NCBI RefSeq assembly: GCF_000975135.1
Contig: NZ_BBRF01000001.1
Coordinates: forward strand, 77,744-141,743
Length of the DNA stretch: 64,000 bases
DNA from: Demequina aurantiaca
Lineage (GTDB): Bacteria > Actinomycetota > Actinomycetes > Actinomycetales > Demequinaceae
Direction: 5' to 3'
The notes beneath the pieces were generated by a model that was given only the letters and a program-made list of their open reading frames with translations, ran no database searches and was not told the DNA's origin. Within the stretch, counting starts at the first letter, position 1. Each line of letters opens with the position of its first letter. The position numbers and the translations under genes are program-made. Shown in pieces: positions 18,538 through 31,572 of this stretch.

Positions 18538-18807
18538 CTACTTCTCGGCAGGCTCGGCCACATCGGCAACGATCGTCACCACGTTGTGGTCGAACGATAC
18601 GAAGCCGCCGGTGATGTCCAGCGTGTGGCCACCATCGGCGGTCGCGACGACCTTCACGGAGCCGTGCTTCAGCACGGACAGCACGGGGATGTGACCGGCC
18701 ATCAGGCCAATCTCGCCCTCGACCGTGGGCACCGAGACGCTCTTCGCCGCCCCGGACCACAACACGCGGTCCGGGCCGACGATGTCGACAGTAAGGGCAT
18801 CGGCCAT
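18538..18807 (-). CDS. atpC: ATP synthase epsilon subunit
   Basis: An 89-residue epsilon subunit of F1. It contains the N-terminal beta-sandwich (LTVDIVGPDRVLWSGAAKSVSVPTVEGEIGLMAGHIPVLS) but lacks the C-terminal helical hairpin of the longer E. coli protein, as is common in actinobacteria. The short form may limit epsilon-mediated inhibition of ATP hydrolysis. Last structural gene of the atp operon, three bases after atpD. Confidence 0.95.
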   Translation of the reverse strand: MADALTVDIVGPDRVLWSGAAKSVSVPTVEGEIGLMAGHIPVLSVLKHGSVKVVATADGGHTLDITGGFVSFDHNVVTIVADVAEPAEK

Positions 18808-18810
18808 GAT

Positions 18811-21272
<2,462 letters not shown>

Positions 21273-21275
21273 GAG

Positions 21276-22907
21276 CTACTTCTTCTTCGTGACGATGGTC
21301 TCCTGCTCGACTGCCACGTCTTCGCCATCGGCGATCGAGGAGTCGGTCGAGAGCTCGGTGCCCTCGGTTGCGAGGAACGTCGACACGTAGTCGTCGACAG
21401 CGGTTTCAAGCGCCGCCTGGGTGTCGTCTTCGAGCTTGCCGCTCGAGGCGATGTCGGTCAACACCGAGGTGTTGCGACGCAGGTGGTCGATGAGCTCGCG
21501 CTCAAAGCGAAGAACGTCCGCGAGCGGGATCTTGTCCAGCTTGCCCTTGGTTCCGGCCCAGATCGAGACGACCTGCTCCTCCGCGGGGTACGGCGTGTAC
21601 TGGGGCTGCTTGAGCAGCTCCATCAGACGCGCACCACGGGTGAGCTGCTGACGCGATGCCGCGTCGAGGTCGGATGCGAACATCGCGAAGGCCTCGAGTG
21701 AGCGGTACTGCGCCAGGTCGATCTTCAGCGTTCCGGAGACCTTCTTCATGGCCTTGATCTGCGCCGAACCACCCACGCGAGACACGGAGATACCGACGTC
21801 GATTGCGGGGCGCTGGTTGGCGTTGAACAGGTCGGACTGCAGGAAGATCTGGCCGTCGGTGATCGAGATCACGTTGGTCGGAATGTAGGCCGAGACGTCG
21901 TTTGCCTTGGTCTCGATGACCGGCAGACCCGTCATCGACCCGGCACCCATGTCGTCCGAGAGCTTGGCACAACGCTCGAGCAGACGAGAGTGCAAGTAGA
22001 AGACGTCACCGGGGTATGCCTCGCGGCCCGGCGGGCGGCGCAGCAGCAGCGACACGGCACGGTATGCCTCGGCCTGCTTGGACAGGTCATCGAAGATGAT
22101 GAGGACGTGCTTGCCCTGGTACATCCAGTGCTGGCCGATGGCCGAGCCGGTGTACGGAGCGAGGTACTTGTAGCCTGCGGGGTCGGATGCGGGAGCCGCG
22201 ACGATGGTCGTGTACTCAAGCGCGCCGGCCTCTTCGAGGGCGCCACGCACGGAGGCGATAGTCGAACCCTTCTGGCCGATGGCGACGTAGATGCAACGGA
22301 CCTGCTTGTTGACGTCACCGCTTTCCCAGTTGGCCTTCTGGTTGATGATCGTGTCGATCGCGATGGCGGTCTTACCCGTCTGGCGGTCACCAATGATCAG
22401 CTGACGCTGTCCACGGCCGATCGGCACCATGGCGTCGATGGCCTTAAGACCGGTCTGCATGGGCTCGTGCACGGACTTGCGGTCCATCACGCCGGGAGCC
22501 TGGAGCTCGAGGGCACGGCGGCCGTCGGTCTCGATCTCGCCGAGACCGTCAATGGGCTCGCCGAGCGGGTCTACCACGCGGCCGAGGTAGCCGTCGCCGA
22601 CCTCAACGGAGAGAACCTCGCCGGTGCGCTGCACCTGCTGGCCCTCCTCGATGCCGGTGAACTCACCGAGCACCACGACACCGATCTCGCGAACGTCGAG
22701 GTTAAGCGCGAGGCCGAGCGTGCCGTCTTCAAAACGAAGCAGCTCGTTAGCCATACAGCCGGGGAGTCCCTCGACCTGCGCGATGCCGTCACCAGCACTG
22801 GTCACGCGACCGACTTCTTCGGTCACGACACCCTTGGGCTCGTAAGACTTCACGTAGCTGTCGAGCGCCGCCCGAATCTCGTCGGGACTGATCGTCAACT
22901 CAGCCAT
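21276..22907 (-). CDS. atpA: ATP synthase alpha subunit
   Basis: A 543-residue regulatory subunit of F1. The Walker A motif is GDRQTGKT (173-180) and the ATPase alpha/beta signature region lies around [17 protein letters not shown]. The C-terminal acidic tail of about 35 residues ([25 protein letters not shown] region) extends beyond the E. coli protein, a feature known from mycobacterial alpha subunits, where it suppresses ATP hydrolysis. The ATG follows AGGAGAGATGTA, a good ribosome site. Confidence 0.96.
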   Translation of the reverse strand: MAELTISPDEIRAALDSYVKSYEPKGVVTEEVGRVTSAGDGIAQVEGLPGCMANELLRFEDGTLGLALNLDVREIGVVVLGEFTGIEEGQQVQRTGEVLSVEVGDGYLGRVVDPLGEPIDGLGEIETDGRRALELQAPGVMDRKSVHEPMQTGLKAIDAMVPIGRGQRQLIIGDRQTGKTAIAIDTIINQKANWESGDVNKQVRCIYVAIGQKGSTIASVRGALEEAGALEYTTIVAAPASDPAGYKYLAPYTGSAIGQHWMYQGKHVLIIFDDLSKQAEAYRAVSLLLRRPPGREAYPGDVFYLHSRLLERCAKLSDDMGAGSMTGLPVIETKANDVSAYIPTNVISITDGQIFLQSDLFNANQRPAIDVGISVSRVGGSAQIKAMKKVSGTLKIDLAQYRSLEAFAMFASDLDAASRQQLTRGARLMELLKQPQYTPYPAEEQVVSIWAGTKGKLDKIPLADVLRFERELIDHLRRNTSVLTDIASSGKLEDDTQAALETAVDDYVSTFLATEGTELSTDSSIADGEDVAVEQETIVTKKK

Positions 22908-22952
22908 TACATCTCTCCTGTCAGTTCCGCGCGAGCGGAGATTGCGTCGGTG

Positions 22953-23765
22953 TTAGCCGACAAGTCGTCGTCGTGCCTGATCGAGTCGGGCCAGGACGGT
23001 ACCGTCCACGACCTCCGAACCGACCTGGACTCGAATTCCGCCGATGACCTCGGGGTCAACAGCAACATTGATCTGAACTTCACGGCCGTACGCACCCGTA
23101 AGGATGTCGGCTAGGCGCTTGCGCTGAGCGGCACTCAGCTCGACAGCCGCAGTCACGTGGGCAACGGAACGATTGCGACGCTCCGCGGCCGATGCGATGA
23201 AGGCTTCGATGGCCGGCACGAGTCGGCGGCCACGCGGCATGCCCACGGCACGGTTGAGCAGCGATTGGGTCACCGGCAGCAACTTTCCGCCAAGCACACC
23301 TTCGAAGAGCGCGAGTCGCGCCTCCTTGGTGGCCGAGCGGTTGCTCATGGCGACGAGCAGATCTCGCTCGTCACTGAGAATGCGCTCGACACGGAAGAGC
23401 TGGTCTTCCACGTCCACGAGCTTGCCCGTGGACTCTGCGTAGGCGAGCACTGCGGCCACGCCAGCGTCCTCGATGGACTCGGCAAGGTCCTGCTCTTCCG
23501 ACCAGCGTGCGTTGACGAACTCGACCAGGACATCCTGGACGCGTGTGTCGAACTTGCCGAACAGCGAGGTAACCATGGCACCCTTGTCCGCGCCCGGACG
23601 AGCAGGGTCGGTCAAGGAGCGACGCAACGAGCCCGAGGAGTCGAGCGTGTCGACCACAGCAAAGAGCTGGTCGCCAATGCTCAGGCCGTCCTTGCCCGAT
23701 GCGGACAGGACGAGCTCGAAGCCCCGCAGTACTGCGTCGTGAGACGCCTGACTCGTTCCGCGCAT
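22953..23765 (-). CDS. atpH: ATP synthase delta subunit
   Basis: A 270-residue delta (OSCP) subunit that joins F1 to the peripheral stalk. The helical N-terminal domain and the C-terminal segment VTAAVELSAAQRKRLADILTGAYGREVQINVAVDPEVIGGIRVQVG, ending in VLARLDQARRRL, are diagnostic. It is longer than the E. coli protein (177) because of an N-terminal section seen in other actinobacteria. It sits five bases after atpF; a 45-base gap follows before atpA. Confidence 0.93.
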   Translation of the reverse strand: MRGTSQASHDAVLRGFELVLSASGKDGLSIGDQLFAVVDTLDSSGSLRRSLTDPARPGADKGAMVTSLFGKFDTRVQDVLVEFVNARWSEEQDLAESIEDAGVAAVLAYAESTGKLVDVEDQLFRVERILSDERDLLVAMSNRSATKEARLALFEGVLGGKLLPVTQSLLNRAVGMPRGRRLVPAIEAFIASAAERRNRSVAHVTAAVELSAAQRKRLADILTGAYGREVQINVAVDPEVIGGIRVQVGSEVVDGTVLARLDQARRRLVG

Positions 23766-23770
23766 ATGAC

Positions 23771-25481
<1,711 letters not shown>

Positions 25482-25570
25482 AGATACTCCACTGGTTTTT
25501 GGCCCGAACGCGCGCGACAGCGGGTCGGGAGAGTTGCCGGAACTGGGGTAAGCCTAACCTATGAACGGGG

Positions 25571-26038
25571 CTATTTCGAACCCGGGACTACGTACGGAAC
25601 TCGGGATGCACGTAACACCCAAAAGTCGACCGCGAGCGTCAATAGAACCCCGCTGACGGCGAATACAGCAAAGAGCTGCTTATGGAAACTTTCTATATTC
25701 TGAAGTATTAATAATGCGGCAACGATAATGATCATTTTGAGTAGCCATGATCCCGCAATGGCCATCGTCATCTGGTCCGTCGAGCGCTTGTGCCCCCAGG
25801 ACATCGCGGCTTGAGTCGTGAGACCCGCTAGCGCGGCAACCCCGACGCCGACGAGGCCCGCGACGACTCCCCTGCCGCCCGCCACAAGAGCGCCGACGAC
25901 CACAGCGATGACCGCCAGGGCCGCGAGACCCACACCGGTCCGGCGCAACGCGGTGCGGTAGACCCGCGCCTCGGCCGTCTCCTCCTGGACGTCGGGCTGA
26001 GATTCAGAATCCCCCACGGGGGTCGACTCGGTCGTCAT
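25571..26038 (-). CDS. atpI: AtpI-like membrane protein of the ATP synthase operon
   Basis: A 155-residue protein with an acidic disordered N-terminus (to about 25) and four hydrophobic segments (about 33-55, 57-77, 92-112, 119-142). Its position directly before atpB matches AtpI, which assists assembly of the c ring in some bacteria. Sequence conservation in this family is low, so the name rests on topology and context. The start overlaps the end of the wecA-like gene by four bases. Confidence 0.75.
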   Translation of the reverse strand: MTTESTPVGDSESQPDVQEETAEARVYRTALRRTGVGLAALAVIAVVVGALVAGGRGVVAGLVGVGVAALAGLTTQAAMSWGHKRSTDQMTMAIAGSWLLKMIIIVAALLILQNIESFHKQLFAVFAVSGVLLTLAVDFWVLRASRVPYVVPGSK

Positions 26039-27252
26039 CGCTTCTCCTTGGGCAGTACTTCTCGAACAGTGGTGTCGGACTCAATCACGGCCTTGGATTG
26101 ACCTTCGGGCGTCACTTTCCGTAGCGGCGCCGCGGAGCGACCCGCCCGGCGCCAGGTGCGGGAGAATAGCTTGCGCAGTCCGGGCGACGCCGTGATGAGA
26201 ATCGCTCCCAGCATCCCGATGCCGATCACGACGGCTGCCCAGCCTGCCGGGAGGAAGACGATGGAGACGGTGCCGAAGGACAGCACGGCGGTCCACACGT
26301 AAAGCACGCCCACCGCCCAGCGGTGCGAGTGCCCGAACCTCAACAACACGTGGTGGAGGTGGTGCGCGTCGGGCGCGAAGGGCGACTCCCCACGCAGGGT
26401 TCTGCGAATGATGGCCAGTCCCATGTCGATCAGCGGCACGGCGACCACCATGAGCGGCAACACAATAGGGATGAAGGCCGGAATGCGCTCGCGTTCGGAG
26501 ACCACTTCGGGGTCAATCTGCCCGGTGACGATGATGGCTGCGCCAGCGATCACGAGACCCAGCACCATGGAGCCCGAGTCGCCCATGAAGATGCGCGCGG
26601 GATGCATATTGTGCGGCAAGAACCCCAGGCACGCGCCCACCAGCACCGCGAGCACCAGGGTCGCGAGTGACGAGTAGTCGCCAGGGGTGGCGTTGCGCGC
26701 CAGCAAGTAGGTATAGGTCAAAAAGGCGAGACCACCGATGGCGATCATGCCGGCGGCGAGACCGTCGAGCCCGTCCACAAAGTTCACGGCGTTCATGGCA
26801 ATCACGACCACCAGCACCGTGGCGATGAGCGAAATGTAACTCGACCCGATCGTGATGCCGGCAATCGGTACGGTGACCAACTGCACGCCGCCCCAGGCCA
26901 TCACCAACGCGGCGAGGACCTGGCCAGCGAGCTTGGCCATCCAATCAAGGTCCCAGATATCGTCAGCGGCGCCGAGCGCACACACGAGTCCGGCCCCTGC
27001 GACGACGGCCCAGGGTGCGTGCGATGCTTCGAATACTCCACCGAGGAATGGGATCGAGCTCGCGATGACTACGCCGGCGAAGATCCCCGCGAAGATCGCG
27101 ATTCCGCCCAGCCGCGCGGTGGGAGTCGAGTGCACATCGCGTGAACGCACCGCAGTGACGGCTCCTACCCTGATAGCGAGGTGACGCATCGCAGGCGTCG
27201 AGAGATACGCGACCAGCGCCGCCACCGCCATCAGAATCAGGTAGACCTTCAC
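26035..27252 (-). CDS. wecA: Undecaprenyl-phosphate sugar-1-phosphate transferase (WecA/TagO type)
   Basis: A 405-residue integral membrane enzyme with about 11 helices. It transfers a sugar-1-phosphate, usually GlcNAc-1-P, to undecaprenyl phosphate to begin wall polymer synthesis. Family motifs are DDIWDLDW, NAVNFVDGLDGLAAG and GDSGSMVLG, with the metal-binding aspartates, plus a HLHHVLLRFGHSH histidine motif. The basic C-terminal tail is cytoplasmic. It lies between tsaC and atpI, a common actinobacterial order, with four-base overlaps on both sides. Confidence 0.9.
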   Translation of the reverse strand: MKVYLILMAVAALVAYLSTPAMRHLAIRVGAVTAVRSRDVHSTPTARLGGIAIFAGIFAGVVIASSIPFLGGVFEASHAPWAVVAGAGLVCALGAADDIWDLDWMAKLAGQVLAALVMAWGGVQLVTVPIAGITIGSSYISLIATVLVVVIAMNAVNFVDGLDGLAAGMIAIGGLAFLTYTYLLARNATPGDYSSLATLVLAVLVGACLGFLPHNMHPARIFMGDSGSMVLGLVIAGAAIIVTGQIDPEVVSERERIPAFIPIVLPLMVVAVPLIDMGLAIIRRTLRGESPFAPDAHHLHHVLLRFGHSHRWAVGVLYVWTAVLSFGTVSIVFLPAGWAAVVIGIGMLGAILITASPGLRKLFSRTWRRAGRSAAPLRKVTPEGQSKAVIESDTTVREVLPKEKR

Positions 27253-27935
27253 TTACTGGGCTCGCCCCCAGCGTCAGCGTCGTGCTCCGAGCGGTCTAGA
27301 AGTGCGTCCGCGCCGACGACGTCCACGATGTCGGCCAGCGTCACTCCCCCGTCGCGGACGATGCGCAGGCCGGCTGGGTTGGTCGCGTCGACGATCGTCG
27401 AGGACAGGCCGAGTGGGCTCGTCCCCGCGTCAAGATAGACGGCGACGGAGGTGCCCAACTGGGCCTCAGCATCGGCCGCTGTGGTAGCGGCGGGCTTGCC
27501 CGTCTTGTTCGCGCTGGTCACGGCGAGTGGCCCGGTCCGGGCCAGCAGGGCTCGTGCGGCCGCGTGATCAGGAACCCGTAGCGCGACTGTTCCGTGGGTG
27601 TCTCCCAGGTCCCAGGCGAGGCTGGGCTGCGCAAACACAATGACAGTGAGGGCCCCCGGCCAGAAATGCTCCATGAGCGCCCGCGCGGGTTCCGGCACCT
27701 CGCGAGCGAGCCCGTCAACCGTGCGGATATCGGGGATGAGGACGGGCGGAGGCATCTGCCGTCCCCGCCCCTTCGCCGCCAGCAGCGACGCCACAGCGTT
27801 GGGAGAGAAGGCATCGGCGCCCACGCCGTAGACAGTATCGGTCGGCAACACGATGACCTCGTTGCGCTGGACCGCGTGAACGGCCGCGTCGAGCGAGGGA
27901 CCCCAAGTGGTCGGGTCGGAGCAAGGGTAAATCAC
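27249..27935 (-). CDS. tsaC: Threonylcarbamoyl-AMP synthase (Sua5/YwlC/TsaC)
   Basis: A 228-residue enzyme that makes threonylcarbamoyl-AMP from threonine, bicarbonate and ATP for the t6A modification of tRNAs. VIVLPTDTVYGVGADAF is the family signature and VALRVPDHAAARALL plus TSANKTGKPAATTA complete the YrdC domain. It is shorter than Sua5, lacking that C-terminal domain. The GTG at 27935 lies 12 bases after prmC, with the weak -10 CAGACT six bases upstream. Confidence 0.93.
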   Translation of the reverse strand: MIYPCSDPTTWGPSLDAAVHAVQRNEVIVLPTDTVYGVGADAFSPNAVASLLAAKGRGRQMPPPVLIPDIRTVDGLAREVPEPARALMEHFWPGALTVIVFAQPSLAWDLGDTHGTVALRVPDHAAARALLARTGPLAVTSANKTGKPAATTAADAEAQLGTSVAVYLDAGTSPLGLSSTIVDATNPAGLRIVRDGGVTLADIVDVVGADALLDRSEHDADAGGEPSK

Positions 27936-27947
27936 GGACTCAGTCTG

Positions 27948-28838
27948 TCAGACGCCCACGCGTATGGCGACGAGGTAACGGTCGCGCCCGGTCAGATCCT
28001 GGTGCGTTTGTGCGTCATCCCACCACTGCGAGGAAGCCACATAGTCGCGTAGCGCGGCGCCTTGGGTGTCTGCGTGCTCCATGATCAGCACGCCTCCCAC
28101 CCGCAGCAGCCGAGCTGCCTCATTGACGATGTCGCGAGGAAGTTCAAGGCCGTCGTCACCCAGGCCATACAGCGCCTGCGGTGGGTCGTATTCCGCCACC
28201 TCGGGGTCGCGTGGCACTGCGTCTGGCGGGATGTAGGGAGGGTTCGAGACCACGACGTCCGCACAGGTGTCGAACTGGTGGAAGCATCGGCGCGCGTCTC
28301 CGGTCATGGTCCGCACCCGTGAGTGCACCGCCGAGGGTTGGCGGCGCGCGTTGAGGCGCAGGTAGACGCCTGCCTCGTCGCTCGCCTCGAGCAGGTTCAC
28401 GTGCGCCTCGGGAACTTCGGTGGCGACGGCCAGGCCAATCGCACCCGAGCCGGCACACAGATCCGTCACTCGGACGATGCCGTCCTTGCCTGGTCCCAAA
28501 CGGCGGGCTGCGTCGATGGCGGCTTGGGCAACCATCTCGGTCTCCGGCCGCGGGATGAAGACTCCCGGCCCGACCTCCAGGTCGATGCCGCGGAAATGGG
28601 AGACGCCCGTGATGTGCTGGAGCGGCTCGCGATCGCTGCGGCGTAGCACGCGGGTGGCGAAGGTGTCGAGGTCCGCGTCCTGGGGCACGCTATCTCCGCG
28701 CGCGGCGGCGGTGCGGATCTCGCTGGCGGAAGTGCCGAGCAGGTGTGCCACGAGCGCGATCGAGTCGACGTCCGGGGAGGGCACGCCGGCCCTGCTCAGT
28801 CGTTGCGTGGTGTCGCGCACGAGCGCGGCGATCTCCAC
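27948..28838 (-). CDS. prmC: Release factor glutamine methyltransferase PrmC (HemK)
   Basis: A 296-residue SAM-dependent enzyme that methylates the Gln of the GGQ motif in release factors RF1 and RF2. The helical N-terminal domain precedes the methyltransferase fold with VTDLCAGSGAIGLA (SAM site) and the catalytic NPPY motif at 199-202. I use the GTG at 28838, four bases after the prfA stop and preceded by GAGGA; the longer open frame runs through the end of prfA. It follows its substrate gene prfA. Confidence 0.94.
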   Translation of the reverse strand: MEIAALVRDTTQRLSRAGVPSPDVDSIALVAHLLGTSASEIRTAAARGDSVPQDADLDTFATRVLRRSDREPLQHITGVSHFRGIDLEVGPGVFIPRPETEMVAQAAIDAARRLGPGKDGIVRVTDLCAGSGAIGLAVATEVPEAHVNLLEASDEAGVYLRLNARRQPSAVHSRVRTMTGDARRCFHQFDTCADVVVSNPPYIPPDAVPRDPEVAEYDPPQALYGLGDDGLELPRDIVNEAARLLRVGGVLIMEHADTQGAALRDYVASSQWWDDAQTHQDLTGRDRYLVAIRVGV

Positions 28839-28842
28839 GGGG

Positions 28843-29928
28843 CTAGTCCTCGTGTGCCTCGAGGCGAGACGCCTCATCTGCATCGATGGCCGACTGAATG
28901 ACCGGCTGCAGGTCACCGCTCAACACGTGATCAAGGTTGTAGGCCTTGTAGCCCGTGCGGTGGTCCGCGATGCGGTTCTCGGGGAAGTTGTAGGTACGGA
29001 TGCGCTCCGAGCGGTCAACCGTGCGAATCTGTGACTTCCGCAGGTCGGATGCCTCGGCATCGGCCGCTTCCTTCTGCGCGGCGAGCAGGCGAGCGCGCAA
29101 AATGCGCAGCGCCGACTCCTTGTTCTGGAGCTGACTCTTCTCGTTCTGGCAGCTCACGACGATTCCGGTGGGGATGTGCGTGAGGCGAACGGCGGAGTCG
29201 GTGGTGTTGACGGACTGGCCGCCGGGACCCGACGAGCGGTACACGTCGACGCGCACCTCGTTCATGTCCAAGTCGACCTCTTCGACCTCTTCAGCCTCGG
29301 GGTAGACGAGCACGCCAGCCGCGGAGGTGTGAATGCGCCCCTGAGACTCGGTCGCGGGCACGCGCTGGACGCGGTGGACGCCGCCCTCGTACTTGAGCTG
29401 CGCCCACACGCCGTCTTCAGGCTGGGGGTTGCCCTTGTACTTCATGGCCACGGAGATGTCCTTGTAGCCACCCATGTCGGTTTCGCTGGCCTCAAGGACC
29501 TCGGCCTTCCAGCCCTTGTTCTCAGCAAACTTGAGGTACATCTTGAGCAGGTCGCCGGCAAATAGGGCCGACTCCTCGCCACCCTCTCCCGACTTGATCT
29601 CGAGGATCACGTCACGGGCGTCGTCGGGGTCACGCGGGATGAGGATACGGCGCAACGTCTCAGTTGCTTCCTCTGCCTGCTGCTCGAGCGCAGGGATTTC
29701 GTCGGCGAACTCGGGGTCCGCCTCCGCCATCTCCTGAGCGGCCTCCAGGTCTCCCTGGGCCGCCTCCCATGCGTGGTGGGCTGCTACGACGCGGCCGAGC
29801 TCCGCAAATCGCCGTCCGAGCGTGCGCGCTCGCCCGGCGTCCCCATGGACAGCCGGGTCGGACAACTGCTTCTCAATGTCGGCGTACTCGTCCAGCAAAG
29901 GCTGGACGGCAGCGAAGGCTTCGGCCAC
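28843..29928 (-). CDS. prfA: Peptide chain release factor 1
   Basis: A 361-residue class I release factor that recognises UAA and UAG. The decoding tripeptide is PAT (191-193, in [14 protein letters not shown]), the RF1 signature rather than the SPF of RF2. [12 protein letters not shown] holds the catalytic GGQ at 236-238. The GTG at 29928 begins the expected N-terminal helical domain. It is followed by prmC and preceded, 18 bases away, by rpmE. Confidence 0.96.
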   Translation of the reverse strand: MAEAFAAVQPLLDEYADIEKQLSDPAVHGDAGRARTLGRRFAELGRVVAAHHAWEAAQGDLEAAQEMAEADPEFADEIPALEQQAEEATETLRRILIPRDPDDARDVILEIKSGEGGEESALFAGDLLKMYLKFAENKGWKAEVLEASETDMGGYKDISVAMKYKGNPQPEDGVWAQLKYEGGVHRVQRVPATESQGRIHTSAAGVLVYPEAEEVEEVDLDMNEVRVDVYRSSGPGGQSVNTTDSAVRLTHIPTGIVVSCQNEKSQLQNKESALRILRARLLAAQKEAADAEASDLRKSQIRTVDRSERIRTYNFPENRIADHRTGYKAYNLDHVLSGDLQPVIQSAIDADEASRLEAHED

Positions 29929-29946
29929 GTCGTATTACAGGGGTGG

Positions 29947-30153
29947 TTACTTGTTGCCGTAGCGCTTTTCGAAGCGCGCGACGCGACCACCGGTGTCCAT
30001 GATCTTCTGCTTACCCGTGTAGAACGGGTGGCATTCGGAGCAGACGTCGGCGCTCATCGTGCCGGACGTAACGGTGCTGCGGGTCTCGAAAGTGTTGCCG
30101 CAGGTGCACGTGACCGTGGTAGTCACGTACTCGGGGTGAATATCCTTCTTCAT
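29947..30153 (-). CDS. rpmE: Ribosomal protein bL31 (zinc-binding type)
   Basis: A 68-residue large-subunit protein. [10 protein letters not shown] is the family start. Cys16, Cys18, Cys38 and Cys41 (CTC and CSEC) form the zinc site, so this is the zinc-containing paralogue rather than the zinc-free one induced in zinc starvation. GGGAG precedes the ATG. In many actinobacteria rho is its direct neighbour; here a DUF559 unit lies between them. Confidence 0.96.
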   Translation of the reverse strand: MKKDIHPEYVTTTVTCTCGNTFETRSTVTSGTMSADVCSECHPFYTGKQKIMDTGGRVARFEKRYGNK

Positions 30154-30501
30154 GAATCTCCCTTAGAGATGCCTCCGGGTCCATACGCGTACTTCGCGTG
30201 CGGTGAACCGGACGGCCAGCGTTCCATTGTGCCAGAGCAAACGCCCTGCCGCCAACGCCTATTCCGTGCGCGGGCGTGGGCTCGGGCCTCGCGGGTACTT
30301 GCGGCTAACCTCGCGCACGCCGCTTCCGACCTTGCACTAGCAGTCACTGAGTGCCGAAATCGCCTAACTTTCGGCACCAAACGACTGCTGTGACCCAGCA
30401 ACGCTCGCTTCGATATCCCCAGCCGGTCGAAAATACAAAGTCATCCACAGATTCAGTGAGCCGGCGTATCTGTCACTCCCCCAGCATGGTGACCTTGCAC
30501 C
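30154..30501. other. Intergenic region upstream of rpmE and the first DUF559 gene
   Basis: 348 bases without a gene. The left part should hold the rpmE promoter on the minus strand. At 30337-30383 lies a compound hairpin: outer arms AGCAGTC/GACTGCT and inner arms GTGCCGAAA/TTTCGGCAC. It is also the left inverted repeat of the DUF559 unit. The rest up to 30501 presumably carries the DUF559 promoter; I see no convincing -10/-35 pair. Confidence 0.6.
30337..30378 (+). repeat. Left terminal inverted repeat of DUF559 unit 1
   Basis: Aligned without gaps, these 42 bases match the reverse complement of 31437-31478 at about 31 positions. The core GCAGTCACTGAGTGC (30340-30354) is exact. The segment also folds on itself: GTGCCGAAA (30351-30359) pairs with TTTCGGCAC (30369-30377). 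Confidence 0.75.
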
Positions 30502-31437
30502 ATGCGGCCACTCCCCGGCGTACCTCGCGAACCAGACGGTCCGCTGGGTGCATTCCTCGACGCCTACCCGCACGCCTTCACCCGCGCTGAACTGCTATCA
30601 ACTTGGTCGCGCCACCACCTTGACTTCACGCTTGCCGATGCTCCGCAGTCTCGAATCCTCTCAGGTGTCTACGCATCTCCACAGCATCTGCGGCGACCCC
30701 AGGTGATGGCGGAAGCAGCGACGTTGTGGGCGCCTCGAGCACTCGTCACAGGATCACTTGCGCTACACCTCTACAACAAATCTCTACCGAGCCCGGGATA
30801 CGTGGATCTTGCGACCACGAATGGTGACAACCTGCATCCTCCACATTGGGTCCGGGTGCATCAGACTGGACGTCCACCTGAATACGGCACCCCATGTGGC
30901 GTGCCGTGCACGCTACCCGCTCGAGCACTACTCGACGCCTGGCGCTACGGCAAGGCATTCGAGCGTCCCAACATTTTCTGGAACGCGCTCTGGATTCGTG
31001 CATGCACATCGCGTCAACTCTCTACGGAGATGATGCGGTGGCCACGGATAGCAGGACGTCGCGACCTTGATCGAATGCTGGCATGGTTCACCGAAGGAGC
31101 AACCTCCGCACTCGAGGTCCGTGCCAAACACGAGACTTTCGTCGGGACCAGGTTCAAAGATTTTGAGTGGCAGGCGGAGATACCTCTCGTACGGAGGAAG
31201 GTACGCGTGGACATGTTGCATCGCAAAGCACAACTCGTCATCGAGCTCGATGGCGATGCGTACCACTCAACACGCACCGACCGTGAGGCGGACCGCGATC
31301 GACAAAACGCGTTGGTCGCCTCCGGCTTCACGGTTTTGCGGTTCGGTTGGCACGACATTGTTGACCACCCGCAATGGTGCCGGGATCAGGTAAACAATGC
31401 GATTCTTCATCGGCTCTCGCGCGCCCGCAGTCAGTGA
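30502..31437 (+). CDS. DUF559 (Vsr-like nuclease fold) protein, copy 1
   Basis: A 311-residue protein. The N-terminal two thirds resemble the AbiEi-like winged-helix proteins common in actinobacteria (TRAELLSTW, SGVYASP, GSLALHLY). The C-terminal DUF559 domain has the core of a PD-(D/E)XK nuclease: SALEVRAKHE (202-211), VDM with Asp237, VIELDGDAYHS with Glu249, Asp250 and His255, then VLRFGW and WCR (292-294). It is a solitary gene set between rho and rpmE and enclosed by inverted repeats. Activity is not shown; an AbiEi-type antitoxin role without a partner toxin is an alternative. A paralogue lies at 52191-53108. Confidence 0.8.
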   Translation: MRPLPGVPREPDGPLGAFLDAYPHAFTRAELLSTWSRHHLDFTLADAPQSRILSGVYASPQHLRRPQVMAEAATLWAPRALVTGSLALHLYNKSLPSPGYVDLATTNGDNLHPPHWVRVHQTGRPPEYGTPCGVPCTLPARALLDAWRYGKAFERPNIFWNALWIRACTSRQLSTEMMRWPRIAGRRDLDRMLAWFTEGATSALEVRAKHETFVGTRFKDFEWQAEIPLVRRKVRVDMLHRKAQLVIELDGDAYHSTRTDREADRDRQNALVASGFTVLRFGWHDIVDHPQWCRDQVNNAILHRLSRARSQ

Positions 31438-31478
31438 GTGCCGAGATTGGCACGATATCCGCACTCAGTGACTGCCAG
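31437..31478 (-). repeat. Right terminal inverted repeat of DUF559 unit 1
   Basis: The inverted partner of 30337-30378; GCACTCAGTGACTGC (31461-31475) is the exact core. The stop codon TGA (31435-31437) touches its inner edge. This end also has an internal near-palindrome: GCAGTCAGTGAGTGC just left of it pairs with GCACTCAGTGACTGC with one mismatch, so it could act as terminator for both neighbouring genes. Confidence 0.75.
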
Positions 31479-31523
31479 AGCGCGGGGGTAGCACCGCTGG
31501 CGCACTGCGGGGGTGGAAAGGCG

Positions 31524-31559
31524 AAGGGCCGGGGCCACCTTGCGGTGATCCCGGCCCTT
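31524..31559 (-). terminator. Rho-independent-like terminator of rho
   Basis: AAGGGCCGGG and CCCGGCCCTT form a 10-bp stem, extended inside by CCACC/GGTG pairing. On the minus strand it is followed by a short T-rich run (CGCCTTTCC). It lies 13 bases after the rho stop. Confidence 0.75.
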
Positions 31560-31572
31560 GACGCGTGCAGAC

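Noticed and set aside
30154..30501. The GTGCCGAAA hairpin considered as a small RNA or tRNA-like gene
   Set aside because: No cloverleaf, no promoter close by, and the same sequence recurs inverted at 31.4 kb, so a terminal repeat is the better reading.
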